DNA of 64,000 bases from Mesorhizobium sp. M1E.F.Ca.ET.045.02.1.1 (lineage in GTDB: Bacteria; Pseudomonadota; Alphaproteobacteria; Rhizobiales; Rhizobiaceae): assembly GCF_003952485.1 (NCBI RefSeq), contig NZ_CP034447.1, positions 744,001 to 808,000 of the forward strand, read 5' to 3'. A model generated the notes under the pieces. It saw nothing but the letters and a program-made list of their open reading frames with translations. It was not told where the DNA came from and searched no databases. This document shows positions 8,716 to 17,054 of this stretch, piece after piece; position 1 is the stretch's first letter; each line of letters starts with the position of its first letter. Position numbers and translations under genes: made by a program.

Positions 8716-10226
8716 ACAGCAACCTCCACAATCTTGCGCCGATCATCCCATTGGCGAAGATTCTCGTAGAGATCACCTCTTGTTCCAATGTGCTGGTTGC
8801 CAACACCCAACTCGAGTTGGCGGGCAGCGTCCGCGGCGGCGTAAGCGAGGTTCCCGACATATGTGGGGAACGCCATTTGGACCCGCACCAGTTCGTCCAC
8901 CCGCATGCCCGCGGAAATCGCGACGGCAGCGGTCTGAGCGAGTTCCCCGGCCAACTCACCGACGCAGTGACAACCGAGTATTTTCGCGGTTCTGCGATCT
9001 ACGACCAGCTTGCAAAACCCGTCCTTGCGGCCGTCGATGATCGTGCGCATGGTCGAGTCAAAGCGGACGGTAGAGGTCAACACATCGTGCTCACGACGTG
9101 CCTCAACTTCTGTAAGGCCAGCCCGCGCATATTCCGGATGCGTAAAGCTGGCGCTGACGTCGATGCGCTCCGAAGCCCTTTCACCCGCGCCGCGCAGGGC
9201 GTTGGTCGCAGCGACGAAGCCGTCCCGTATCGCCGACGGAACCACCATCAGTCGGCCCGTGACATCGCCGGCCGCGAGGATATGCGGCGTGGAAGTCCGC
9301 AAGTAGTCATCGACCTTTACGAATCCTCGACCGTCGAGCAGGACTCCCGCCGACGAGAGGTTAAGTCCTCTGGTGTCCGCAGCCCTGCCGATCGCCGCGA
9401 CGGCAATCGCGGCCTCCGCGCTCGACTGTTTGCCGCCCTTCGCGAAGTTCATTCGCACTCCGGTGGGGGTCTTTTCGAAGGACACGATCGCGCCAAAGTC
9501 TTGGCTGACCACGACCCCGACCTTTCGGAATGCTGCGGCAATCGCGGCCGACACATCGTCATCCTCGTTTGCGAGGATGCGGGGACCCGCCTCGAACACC
9601 TGAACGCGGGAGCCGAACGCACAGAATATCGAGGCGATTTGCACAGCCGTCGAGCCACCGCCGACAACCAGCATCGAGTCGGGTGCGGAAGTCGCACCGA
9701 AAACGCTTGTATGGTCGCTTGTCAGCTCAAACCCAGGGACCGGCAGTTGTCTGGTGACCCCCCCAACACAGAGAATGATTTTATCCGCCCGCAGCCGCAG
9801 TCCTGCCGAGGTGACGACGGTATGAGGATCGTTAAACCGCACGGTGCCGGCGTGCTCAATGACGCTCACTCCAAGCATCTCGAGCTGCTCGCGCGAAGAA
9901 GAATGCGCGACGACGTCATCGACAACCTCGCGCACCCGCGCTAGCAGGCGCTGGTAGTCGAGCGCTGGGTTACCCACCTCGATGCCGTACTCTTTCAGCC
10001 GTCGAGCTTCGCTGATCAGCCGAGCGGCGCGTGCGAGTGTACGCACCGGGACGGGGCCGTCGTGTGCGGCCATGCCCCCGAATTGGGCGCTGGTGACCAG
10101 CGCTGTTCGCGCCCCGAGGTCTGCTGCCCGAAGGGCGGCCATGGCGCCTGCCGGGCCTGCGCCAATGACGAGGACGTCGAAATTCGTTGCCGTACGCGCG
10201 GGGATGCTGCGATTGGATTCAGTCAT
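8712..10226 (-). CDS. FAD-dependent disulfide-reductase-like oxidoreductase lacking the redox cysteines
   Basis: A 504-residue protein with the fold of mercuric reductase/dihydrolipoamide dehydrogenase: FAD site VLVIGAGPAGAMAALRAADLGA (N-terminus), NAD(P) site VVGGGSTAVQIASIF, ILAAGDVTG, and a C-terminal dimerisation domain (ILGCHCVGELAGELAQ). The start at 10226 gives the proper N-terminus; 31 extra codons upstream lie within the previous gene. Where active disulfide reductases have GGTCxNxGCxPSK this one has FGGMAAHDGPVPVRTL, so both redox cysteines are missing. The C-terminal His-Glu pair is also not evident. It may reduce small molecules or quinones directly by FADH2. Overlaps both neighbours by 4 nt. 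Confidence 0.88.
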   Translation of the reverse strand: MTESNRSIPARTATNFDVLVIGAGPAGAMAALRAADLGARTALVTSAQFGGMAAHDGPVPVRTLARAARLISEARRLKEYGIEVGNPALDYQRLLARVREVVDDVVAHSSSREQLEMLGVSVIEHAGTVRFNDPHTVVTSAGLRLRADKIILCVGGVTRQLPVPGFELTSDHTSVFGATSAPDSMLVVGGGSTAVQIASIFCAFGSRVQVFEAGPRILANEDDDVSAAIAAAFRKVGVVVSQDFGAIVSFEKTPTGVRMNFAKGGKQSSAEAAIAVAAIGRAADTRGLNLSSAGVLLDGRGFVKVDDYLRTSTPHILAAGDVTGRLMVVPSAIRDGFVAATNALRGAGERASERIDVSASFTHPEYARAGLTEVEARREHDVLTSTVRFDSTMRTIIDGRKDGFCKLVVDRRTAKILGCHCVGELAGELAQTAAVAISAGMRVDELVRVQMAFPTYVGNLAYAAADAARQLELGVGNQHIGTRGDLYENLRQWDDRRKIVEVAV

Positions 10227-10882
10227 GGTGTTACCAAAGCGACTAGGCTTGCGGCCGTGTGGATCCCAAAAGCCGAAATCAGCCAGAATGCGCCGACACC
10301 GAGAGCAAGGACGGAGCACACGCCCATCAGGGCACTTTGTCCGGCAGCGCCGCGAGCAACAGGAGGCACGGCGATCGATCCGACCGCGAACGCAAATCCC
10401 CCCATCGCAGCAATCGTCCCGACGCCGAAGAAAATCAGGTAAGCAGCGGCAGCCGTGGCGGAGGGCAAGAGGAGAGCTGGAACGATTCCCAGCAGATGCG
10501 AGCTGCCTGCCAGACCGTGAATCGTTCCGACGCCAAAAGCTATATGCCCATGAACCGAATGCTTATGGTTTTCGTGATCTATTTTGGCGCGCCGCACGTC
10601 GATCGCCTTGCGAAGCCCCCAGAGCCCGATTGCAATGAGCATGAGGCCGACGCCGCGCTCGCCCCATGACGAGAGCGCCTCGATTCCGATGCGGTCGCGC
10701 AACGTGAGTAGGAGGAGCCCGACACCGAGGACACCTGCGCTGTGCCCGAAGCCCCACCGAACGCCGGTGCGCCAGGCGCGCGCTTTTCCTTGTATGGCGT
10801 AAGGCGCTATCGCTGCCATGTGATCGGGGCCCGACAGGACATGAAGGAACCCGGCGAGCAGCGCTGCTAGGACGACTAACAT
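10223..10882 (-). CDS. UreH/NicO-like nickel/cobalt-type transporter
   Basis: A 219-residue integral membrane protein with about six membrane segments. The first carries HVLSGPDHMAAIAPYA, the H-x4-5-DH motif seen in UreH/NicO-type and NiCoT nickel-cobalt permeases. A second histidine cluster follows (GFGHSAGVLGVGLLL), as does IDHENHKHSVHGH, a cytoplasmic His-rich loop, and HGLAGSSHLLGI. The start is placed at ATG 10882, whose ATGTTAG overlaps the stop of the TPR gene; a longer frame to 10975 would overlap that gene by 100 nt. Likely exports or imports Ni/Co, but the substrate is not proven. Fourth from the end of the operon's reading order. Confidence 0.8.
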   Translation of the reverse strand: MLVVLAALLAGFLHVLSGPDHMAAIAPYAIQGKARAWRTGVRWGFGHSAGVLGVGLLLLTLRDRIGIEALSSWGERGVGLMLIAIGLWGLRKAIDVRRAKIDHENHKHSVHGHIAFGVGTIHGLAGSSHLLGIVPALLLPSATAAAAYLIFFGVGTIAAMGGFAFAVGSIAVPPVARGAAGQSALMGVCSVLALGVGAFWLISAFGIHTAASLVALVTP

Positions 10883-11913
10883 GCCCGGTACTCCGTCAGC
10901 GTCGAGGCTGCTCGCGCGCTCCGCCGCGCCTTCGCGAGAAGGCTTCGCGACCGGGGAGTGTTGCGAAGTTTCCAATTGGCAGAGGCAAGCTCGAGCGCAC
11001 GTTGCGGCCGCTTGCCGACACCCATGAAGAAGGCGGCCGCGTGATCGGCATAAGCCGCCGGTCGCCGCGCGAGCAGCATCTCGTAATCTCGAACTGCGTG
11101 TTCGGCTTCGTCATCCGTCCTATCGTCACCGCCAGCGGCCAGGATCTCCGCATATATCGCGCGATATTCAGGATCGTCGGATGTCTCGATGAGGGGCGCA
11201 ATTAAGGCCATCGCACGATCCAGGTCACCGCGCGCGAGCGCTATTTCGGCGCGGTGTCCGCGGCCGGGCACATGGGCCGGCAGGATCACGCCGAGTTCAG
11301 CAAGAACGGTTTCCGCCTTGTCGAGCTTACCGCGGCGCATCGCGCTCACACCCCACTCGAACAGCAACTGGGCAGCGGGAAATGGCGACACGCCATCATC
11401 CGTTCCGAGCGCGTTCGAATAGCTTTGTTCTGCCGCCGTCCACTGGCCCATTTCGGCAAGCAGCGACGCAAGCGCTCCGATCGTCTGAATGCTCGGATCT
11501 TGTTCCGCGAGCCGTTCGCGCAGCATCAAGGCCTCTTCGAAGCGCCCGGTTGCCTGGAGCAGCGCAGCTCTTTGAGCGTCAATCTCATTGCGCGGGTGAC
11601 GCATGGCGAGCGCCTGATTAAGCAGGTTCTCGGCTTCGCGAAATCGATGGAAGCGGGCGGCCAGTTTCGCCGATACATGGAGCGCGCCCGCTGTGCCGGC
11701 GCACATCGCTACCGCTTCATTCGCAATCGATTCCGCTCGATCATGATCGGCTATGCAGCCCAACACGTCTCCACGCACGAACAATAGCTTGGAAAGACCG
11801 ACTAGCTCATCGAAGGTAGCGGAATGGGTACGCCTGGATTCGAGCGCATCAATTGAGGCAGAAAGGTTGACGAGAGCGATCTTGCCGCTTGTGTAACGTT
11901 CCGGCTCGATCAT
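10876..11913 (-). CDS. Tetratricopeptide-repeat protein
   Basis: A 345-residue soluble helical-repeat protein. Repeats with TPR spacing run from about residue 35 to 305, for example AENLLNQALAMRHP, GRFEEALMLRERLAEQDP, GQWTAAEQSYSNAL, GKLDKAETVLAELG, GDLDRAMALIAPL. No signal peptide or enzyme motif is seen, so it may scaffold partners in the cytoplasm. It overlaps the upstream SDR by 4 nt and the downstream transporter by 7 nt, which argues for tight co-expression with this operon. Specific partner unknown. Confidence 0.8.
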   Translation of the reverse strand: MIEPERYTSGKIALVNLSASIDALESRRTHSATFDELVGLSKLLFVRGDVLGCIADHDRAESIANEAVAMCAGTAGALHVSAKLAARFHRFREAENLLNQALAMRHPRNEIDAQRAALLQATGRFEEALMLRERLAEQDPSIQTIGALASLLAEMGQWTAAEQSYSNALGTDDGVSPFPAAQLLFEWGVSAMRRGKLDKAETVLAELGVILPAHVPGRGHRAEIALARGDLDRAMALIAPLIETSDDPEYRAIYAEILAAGGDDRTDDEAEHAVRDYEMLLARRPAAYADHAAAFFMGVGKRPQRALELASANWKLRNTPRSRSLLAKARRSARAASTLTEYRAC

Positions 11914-12695
11914 GATGCTTTCCTCAGTCCTGTCAGGACTGCCGGATAGCCGCGCGTCAGCGATCCACCATCAATCACGAGGGTCGCGCCGGTGATCGAG
12001 CTTGCGCGATCGGATGCAAGGAAAACGGCAGCATCTCCAATCTCCTTGGCTGCAACCGCCCGGTTCATCGGGATGATCGCCATGAAGAGCTCGCGCATCG
12101 CAGGATTTTCGAGTTCGTGCTTCGTCAAAGGCGTTTCCACGAGACCCGGCGCGATGCCGACCACGCGGATGCCCTTGGGACCGAGTTCGAGAGCTCCAAC
12201 GCGCGTGATCATGTCGACGCCGGCCTTGGCGGCGCAATAAGCCGCCTGGCCTTCACCGGGGTGTTGTGCGTTGACTGAGGAGATATTGATGATGACGCCG
12301 GCGCGACCCTGCCTTAACATCTGCCGGGCGCCGTGCTTCACTCCGTAGAACACGCCCGTCAGAGTAACGGCTTGAACGGCGTTCCACTTTTCAGCCGTGA
12401 TTTCGGTTATCGGAGCAATCGCGCCGAAGCCTGCGACGTTAACCACGATGTCCACGGCTCCGAACTCCTTAGCAGCTTCGGTGATCGCGCTTTCGACTTG
12501 GCTTTCGTCAGACACATCGGTCACGCGGGGTTTCGCGAGACGGCCCAGCTCGCGCGCTGCTTCCTCAACCGCCCCTCTATTGATGTCGCAGAGCAGCACG
12601 CTCGCGCCGGCGGCGATGAAATGCGTCGCGATCGCGTTTCCGATGCCGGATGCCGCGCCGGTGACGACTGCTGATTTTCCAATCAACTCGTTCAT
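11910..12695 (-). CDS. SDR family oxidoreductase
   Basis: A 261-residue classical short-chain dehydrogenase with TGAASGIGNAIATHFIAAG at the N-terminus (NAD(P) binding), DINRGAVEEAA suggesting NAD preference, NVAGFGAIAP, ISSVNAQHPGEGQAAYCAAKAG containing the catalytic Ser, Tyr and Lys, and a C-terminal TGATLVIDGGSLTRGYP. Substrate unknown. It begins 3 nt after the DUF4331 gene ends and its stop overlaps the TPR start (ATGA), placing it in the middle of the DyP operon. Confidence 0.88.
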   Translation of the reverse strand: MNELIGKSAVVTGAASGIGNAIATHFIAAGASVLLCDINRGAVEEAARELGRLAKPRVTDVSDESQVESAITEAAKEFGAVDIVVNVAGFGAIAPITEITAEKWNAVQAVTLTGVFYGVKHGARQMLRQGRAGVIINISSVNAQHPGEGQAAYCAAKAGVDMITRVGALELGPKGIRVVGIAPGLVETPLTKHELENPAMRELFMAIIPMNRAVAAKEIGDAAVFLASDRASSITGATLVIDGGSLTRGYPAVLTGLRKAS

Positions 12696-12698
12696 TTC

Positions 12699-13820
12699 TT
12701 AGCCTTTCAGAAATGCTGGTAGCGGCAGGTCAGAGCGCAGATTCGGTTCGCGCACGTAGGGGAAAGTGCGGGCTGCGGGCTTCGTCGGCATATCCACGCC
12801 ATCTCCGACACGCTTGCCCCGCCCTCCATTCACGATCATCGAGAGCATATCGTCGAGGATGTCGTCATCGAGCCATCGGCCACCGGCGCTATTGTGCGCT
12901 CGATCATCCATCAGCGCGCGCTCGATCTCGAGGAAGCTCCCTGCGGAGAACGGGTTCGCGAGATCGACAATCAGAAAATCACCCAGGAACAGGTCGCGCA
13001 GCGGGTGACGACCATCTTCTTCAACGGGCCACTCGGTCGCCCCGTCCAACTCGTCCCAGTAAGCCAAATTCGCGTCGAGGCGTGTCTCGTATAGCGGGCG
13101 GTAGACGTCTGAGAGCGTGAACGTGTCCTCGCGATTGTACAAGTCACGCAACTCGATGTTTTTCGCGCGCGGATCGCGTGTCGGATTCGCCATCAGCACG
13201 TTCTTGGTCTCTGGCCGTCCGACGTGCTCGAGCCGCAGTGGCTTACCGTTGACTGTCACCACTGTTTCCGAAACGGCGGCGATCAATGTCGCGCCGCCGA
13301 AACGTTCCACGATTGATCGAAAAGGGATTTCGACCACGATCGAGAGGACGTCGCGAAACTGTACCGTATTCGCCGCGGTGTCGAACGACATCTTGCCGGA
13401 GAAATCCGTCCGGAGCGTAGCCTCGACATCCATGAAGAACGGATCGCTGACCAGTCCCGCAAACACGCGCATGCTTTCTTCTTCGACCTGCTCTCCGACT
13501 GTGAAGCTTGCCTTCAGGCCATCCGACGTGATGATCTGCCCCTTCTGGACTGCAGTCCCCTCGGGAACATCGCTGAACCGGACGTCGATGGTGTATTCGT
13601 TCGCGCCGGTGACGATGTGGCGCTCGGAGCGCGCCAATGGCCGTAGCCGGAATCGATGCGTGACGACGTTGCTGAACCGTGAATCCGGCGTCGCGAGCGG
13701 GAATACGTCCATGATGAGAACCAGGTTTCCCGGCCGCTCGGGGCTAGGGAACGCAAAAAAGTCCGAAATGTCGACTGCTGGATCGCCCATAATGGCTGGC
13801 CCGCTGAAATGATCTGACAC
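12699..13820 (-). CDS. DUF4331 family protein
   Basis: A 373-residue protein of the DUF4331 type: MSDHFSGPAIMGDPAVDISDFFAFPSP corresponds to the family's SSHREAP..DP.ADNTDVYAF opening, and the body is beta-rich with repeated NVVTHRFRLRPL-like and FSGKMSFDTAAN-like strands. No signal peptide is evident. Function of DUF4331 is not established. Here it is flanked by a MarC-like membrane protein and an SDR in the operon, with a DyP peroxidase two genes upstream, hinting at an oxidative or metal-linked role (inference). Confidence 0.78.
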   Translation of the reverse strand: MSDHFSGPAIMGDPAVDISDFFAFPSPERPGNLVLIMDVFPLATPDSRFSNVVTHRFRLRPLARSERHIVTGANEYTIDVRFSDVPEGTAVQKGQIITSDGLKASFTVGEQVEEESMRVFAGLVSDPFFMDVEATLRTDFSGKMSFDTAANTVQFRDVLSIVVEIPFRSIVERFGGATLIAAVSETVVTVNGKPLRLEHVGRPETKNVLMANPTRDPRAKNIELRDLYNREDTFTLSDVYRPLYETRLDANLAYWDELDGATEWPVEEDGRHPLRDLFLGDFLIVDLANPFSAGSFLEIERALMDDRAHNSAGGRWLDDDILDDMLSMIVNGGRGKRVGDGVDMPTKPAARTFPYVREPNLRSDLPLPAFLKG

Positions 13821-13842
13821 GGTCGTTTTTCCTTTCGTTTGT

Positions 13843-14634
13843 TCAGAATCTCTGCTCTGCGATTAGGCGTAGGCCGTCGGCGACCGCTTGCACGCCCAGC
13901 GCAATCAAGAGGACGTTCATCACGCATCCGAGAATATTGAGGCCTGGATTGACGAGAGGGATCTTCGCAATGCGGTCGGCGGCCAGCATGACGATCAAGT
14001 CGAGGGCGAGCACCAAGGCCGCCATGGCCAGAACCCACAGTCCTTCCGAACTTGCCGGGTAAAGCGTGACCAGCAGGACCAGCAGCGCGAGGCCGTAGGG
14101 TGTGACGATGGTGGGAAAAGCGAGCGGCGAAAACGCCAGTTCGGTCGCGCTGGCCGGGTTAGCCGCTGATGACGGTTCACCTGCGCGCGGGCTATAGCCT
14201 GCCAACACGGGCCGTAGCGCAACGAGAACAAGGATGGCGCCTCCCGTAAGGAGGAGTGCGCCGATAGAAATGCCCCAGGCCTTAAGCGTTGCCGCGCCGA
14301 TCGCCGCTACGACGAGCAGTCCGATCAATGCAACACTGAATGCCGTGAAGGCCGCCTGGCGCTTGAAGGCAGCACTGCGGCCCTGCGTCATCCCAAGAAA
14401 TGGCAGGATGACGTTGAGCGGGCCGAGGGTAACGAAGAGGAACGTAAAAACTTCACCGAAGGTCCATGCGGAGAGTGCTCCGGGACGAAGCGCAGGCGCG
14501 GCGACGCCCTGCGCCGAGGCTGCCGAGACTGTCGCGGCGAACACCAATATAAGCGCAATAAGCCTGCCGAAGTTCTTCACAAAGAGTGTCCGGCGACCTC
14601 TGCCGGAATTGGTGGTGCGCAGGCGGATGGCCAT
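13843..14634 (-). CDS. MarC/UPF0056-family inner-membrane protein
   Basis: A 263-residue multi-pass protein. After a positively charged leader with a first hydrophobic segment (about residues 24-42) come TLGPLNVILPFLGM, LLLTGGAILVLVALRPVL, AFPTIVTPYGLALLVLL and the final ILGCVMNVLLIALGVQAV. These match the MarC family, including the conserved P-T-I-x-x-P-x-G motif. MarC proteins have no settled function. An extra N-terminal signal-like segment of about 40 residues with an ASAQG cleavage-like site is uncommon for the family. GGAG lies 9 nt before the ATG at 14634. Confidence 0.78.
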   Translation of the reverse strand: MAIRLRTTNSGRGRRTLFVKNFGRLIALILVFAATVSAASAQGVAAPALRPGALSAWTFGEVFTFLFVTLGPLNVILPFLGMTQGRSAAFKRQAAFTAFSVALIGLLVVAAIGAATLKAWGISIGALLLTGGAILVLVALRPVLAGYSPRAGEPSSAANPASATELAFSPLAFPTIVTPYGLALLVLLVTLYPASSEGLWVLAMAALVLALDLIVMLAADRIAKIPLVNPGLNILGCVMNVLLIALGVQAVADGLRLIAEQRF

Positions 14635-14658
14635 TGTCGCAAGCTCCGATATCGCCCG

Positions 14659-16077
14659 TTAGAATCGCTGCTGGATCAGGCCTTCGAGCGCCTTCAGTCC
14701 GGGTACGAACAGATATTCGCCTCCCTTGACCGTGACGAAGCTGGGAAGATCGAACAGGAACGGCTGCTTAGCGCCCGGTACCATCATCTGAGAGCCTTCA
14801 CCCCCCACGCCGTTGATCGGGTCCTGCTCGTTTGCGCCGAGTCCGATGAACTCACCGCCTTTCATCCATTCCTTTTGGACGAACTCGAATTGCCTCTCGA
14901 TGTCGGCCTGGATGAAGAGGTTGATCAGCCCGCGATCGACGCCGTCGTCGTTGAGCGCGCCGTCCTCGAGGTGCGGCCCATATTCGACGCCGCGTCGGAT
15001 CAGGCGATGCCTTCGCACCGTGGTCGCGCGCTTGAGGGCAGTGGCGCGTGGATTGGTTCTGCGTAGGTGCGCGCCGACTGGGCACCGCAGTCCCTGGTCG
15101 TCGCCTGCATAGCTGAAGTTGTTGCGGCGCTCCGGGTCCGCAGCGATGGCAAGGTCATCCTTGTCCGGCGACAGATCCACGGGGCAGCCGCTGCGCCACC
15201 GGCCCATCATCTTCGCTGCCACGCGTTCCTGTTGATACTCGTCGTCGGAACCGTAAAGCGACTTGGCCGCGGTTTGCAGAAATCTGCGGAAGGCAGCCAC
15301 ATCCTGATGGAGCTTGCGGAAGACCATGTACGTCCCATTCACCCGCAGCTCGAACGGTTCCGGACCCATGACGCCCGCAGGGCCAGCCTCGTCTTCGTAA
15401 CCCAGCACAAACTCGCCGGCTTTCAAAGGACGCCAGGACCCATCCGGCTCCTGCACGCCGTCGCCAGGATACCAAGGCGCGTCGGCACCCTCGATCGGAG
15501 GCTGGGAGATCGGGTCGGCAAATCCAAAATGCTCGCCCTCGGAACCGATCCCGTTCGCATGCGCGAGCGCCATCGTGTCCTGGAGGAAGCGGACCTCTAT
15601 TCCCCCGATCTCTTCCATTTCGGCACGGACGATCTCAGTCGCCAGTTCGCGGCCTTGATCGGAATCGGTCCGGATCCACGCCATCGCGTGAATGTCGGGA
15701 CCGCCGAGACCGCCCTCCCAATGCTCTGGGGCGTGCAAGCCCGTGTCGCCGATCGCCTCGGCACGGGCGCGGGCGCCCATCCGAAAGGCCTGCGGAAAAC
15801 TGTCAAGCGAACGTTTCGACAGGCCGAGCGCTGCTAGTCCTTCAAACGTGAAGCCGACGTTCACGGTGAAGCATGTCCCGTGCTCCTGCGGCCGAGCATT
15901 CACGCGCGCGATCATGACGCGCATCCATTCACGTGCCTTTGCGCCGTCATGGAATTTCAGGAAGATATGGCGCCCGTATCTCATGAGGATCGGCGCAACG
16001 ACATTGTCCTGAATGTCGCTGAGATTCGCCCTCAAATCGGCGGCGGTCAAAGCGCGTGTCATTGCAGCAGTGCTCAT
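14659..16077 (-). CDS. DyP-type haem peroxidase
   Basis: A 472-residue dye-decolourising-type peroxidase homologue, starting at ATG 16077 (MSTAAMTRALTAADLRANL). Family marks are HFGFADPISQP (the GxxDG-like motif, with P where G is usual but the Asp retained), CPVGAHLRRTNPR (proximal haem-ligand His), HRLIRRGVEYG, and GLINLFIQADIERQFEFVQ near the end. No Tat or Sec signal is visible, so it should act in the cytoplasm. It would use peroxide to oxidise a substrate that is not identifiable. The following small inner gene order (MarC-like, DUF4331) is unusual for DyP peroxidases. Confidence 0.88.
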   Translation of the reverse strand: MSTAAMTRALTAADLRANLSDIQDNVVAPILMRYGRHIFLKFHDGAKAREWMRVMIARVNARPQEHGTCFTVNVGFTFEGLAALGLSKRSLDSFPQAFRMGARARAEAIGDTGLHAPEHWEGGLGGPDIHAMAWIRTDSDQGRELATEIVRAEMEEIGGIEVRFLQDTMALAHANGIGSEGEHFGFADPISQPPIEGADAPWYPGDGVQEPDGSWRPLKAGEFVLGYEDEAGPAGVMGPEPFELRVNGTYMVFRKLHQDVAAFRRFLQTAAKSLYGSDDEYQQERVAAKMMGRWRSGCPVDLSPDKDDLAIAADPERRNNFSYAGDDQGLRCPVGAHLRRTNPRATALKRATTVRRHRLIRRGVEYGPHLEDGALNDDGVDRGLINLFIQADIERQFEFVQKEWMKGGEFIGLGANEQDPINGVGGEGSQMMVPGAKQPFLFDLPSFVTVKGGEYLFVPGLKALEGLIQQRF

Positions 16078-16176
16078 TTGAAGGGATCCTCTCTGTTGTC
16101 GAGCGCACCGGCTGGAGTTGGCCGGCGCGTTGGATGAAGCACCCAAGGTCGGCCAACTTCGAAGTCTGACGTTGGA

Positions 16177-16881
16177 TTAGGCGGCCTTCTTGAGACCGAG
16201 CCGCTCGGGAACGTTCGTAAATTGCGGCTCCTTGCCGGCGTCGGTGTCGATAGCCGCGCCGCTGCGCACGTGATCGAAAGGCTTTGCGAGTTCGACAAGA
16301 AAGCTGTCGACCAGGTCCTCTAACTTGCCTTCGCGCTTCGCGACGGCACGCTGGAACTTCTGGGTCTTCGCGTAGACGTCGGCCTGCTTCTCGATCTGGC
16401 TGTTGCTGAGGCTCGGGAAGGCATCATAAAGCGCGAGCGTCTTCATCTGACCGCGCGCAATGTACTGGACGATGTCGCGCGCCGTCGCCTCGGGGCCGGT
16501 CGGACATCCGATGCACTCACCCCAAATCGCCTCGAGGTTCTCCTTTCCGTTGAGCACAAAGTCATCGAAGTACTTCTCGAGGCTGCTATCGAACTGCGTG
16601 ACGAAGTAGAGCGTCGAACCGAACTCGGTGCTCGTGCCGACGAACCACCGCGCGGCACGTATCAGGCCGAGGAGAGTGGTCGCTTCGGCAAAGGTCAGTT
16701 CCGGCGGGTTCCAGAATTCGCGGAAGGCGAGCTTGTTGGTGAATTTCACAAGGTCGGCATCGGGCTTGAGAGGCCACATGCCCGTGAACTCGTGCACCAC
16801 ACCGTCGCCGTCCTTCAAAATGAGGCCGGGATGACGCAGGTCCCACTCGACGGCGGAATTGGCGGATTTGTCGGGGTTCAT
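16177..16881 (-). CDS. Uncharacterised protein, first gene of the DyP operon
   Basis: Not recognised. A 234-residue soluble protein; ATG 16881 is preferred over 16887 because GGAG sits 7 nt before it. It has an N-terminal stretch WDLRHPGLILKDGDGVVHEF, a middle with FDSSLEKYFDDFVLNGKENL, a CIGCP motif, and a C-terminal charged helical region rich in Lys/Glu and DSFLVELAKPFDHVRSG. No signal peptide or membrane segment. It is divergent from the TetR gene, so it is the promoter-proximal member of the operon, 99 nt ahead of the peroxidase. Could be a partner or electron donor for the peroxidase (inference). Confidence 0.7.
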   Translation of the reverse strand: MNPDKSANSAVEWDLRHPGLILKDGDGVVHEFTGMWPLKPDADLVKFTNKLAFREFWNPPELTFAEATTLLGLIRAARWFVGTSTEFGSTLYFVTQFDSSLEKYFDDFVLNGKENLEAIWGECIGCPTGPEATARDIVQYIARGQMKTLALYDAFPSLSNSQIEKQADVYAKTQKFQRAVAKREGKLEDLVDSFLVELAKPFDHVRSGAAIDTDAGKEPQFTNVPERLGLKKAA

Positions 16882-16937
16882 TCTCATTCTCCAAATATGT
16901 GGCAACCCAACCTGATGTTGGCAATAGCCACTTTGTT

Positions 16938-16979
16938 GTTGACAGTGCCTACTTACTGCCGCGAGTTGGCGGTGTCAAC
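16938..16979. promoter_or_regulatory. Candidate TetR operator (inverted repeat)
   Basis: GTTGACAGTGCC at 16938-16949 and GGCGGTGTCAAC at 16968-16979 form an inverted repeat with 10 of 12 matched positions across an 18-nt spacer. A further related half-site, GTTGACGCTGGCC, starts near 17019. All lie between the divergent DyP operon (start 16881) and the TetR gene (start 17055), where an autoregulatory operator is expected. Confidence 0.5.
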
Positions 16980-17054
16980 TTAAATCGACCGAGTCCAGAA
17001 AATTTGCGACAGGCCGAAGTTGACGCTGGCCACTCAGCTGCTAGGATAGCCAGC

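Noticed and set aside
8751..9944. Plus-strand open frame of 397 codons
   Set aside because: It mirrors the FAD oxidoreductase and has no recognisable protein features.
15067..15837. Plus-strand open frame of 256 codons
   Set aside because: It mirrors the DyP peroxidase gene and reads as low-information sequence.
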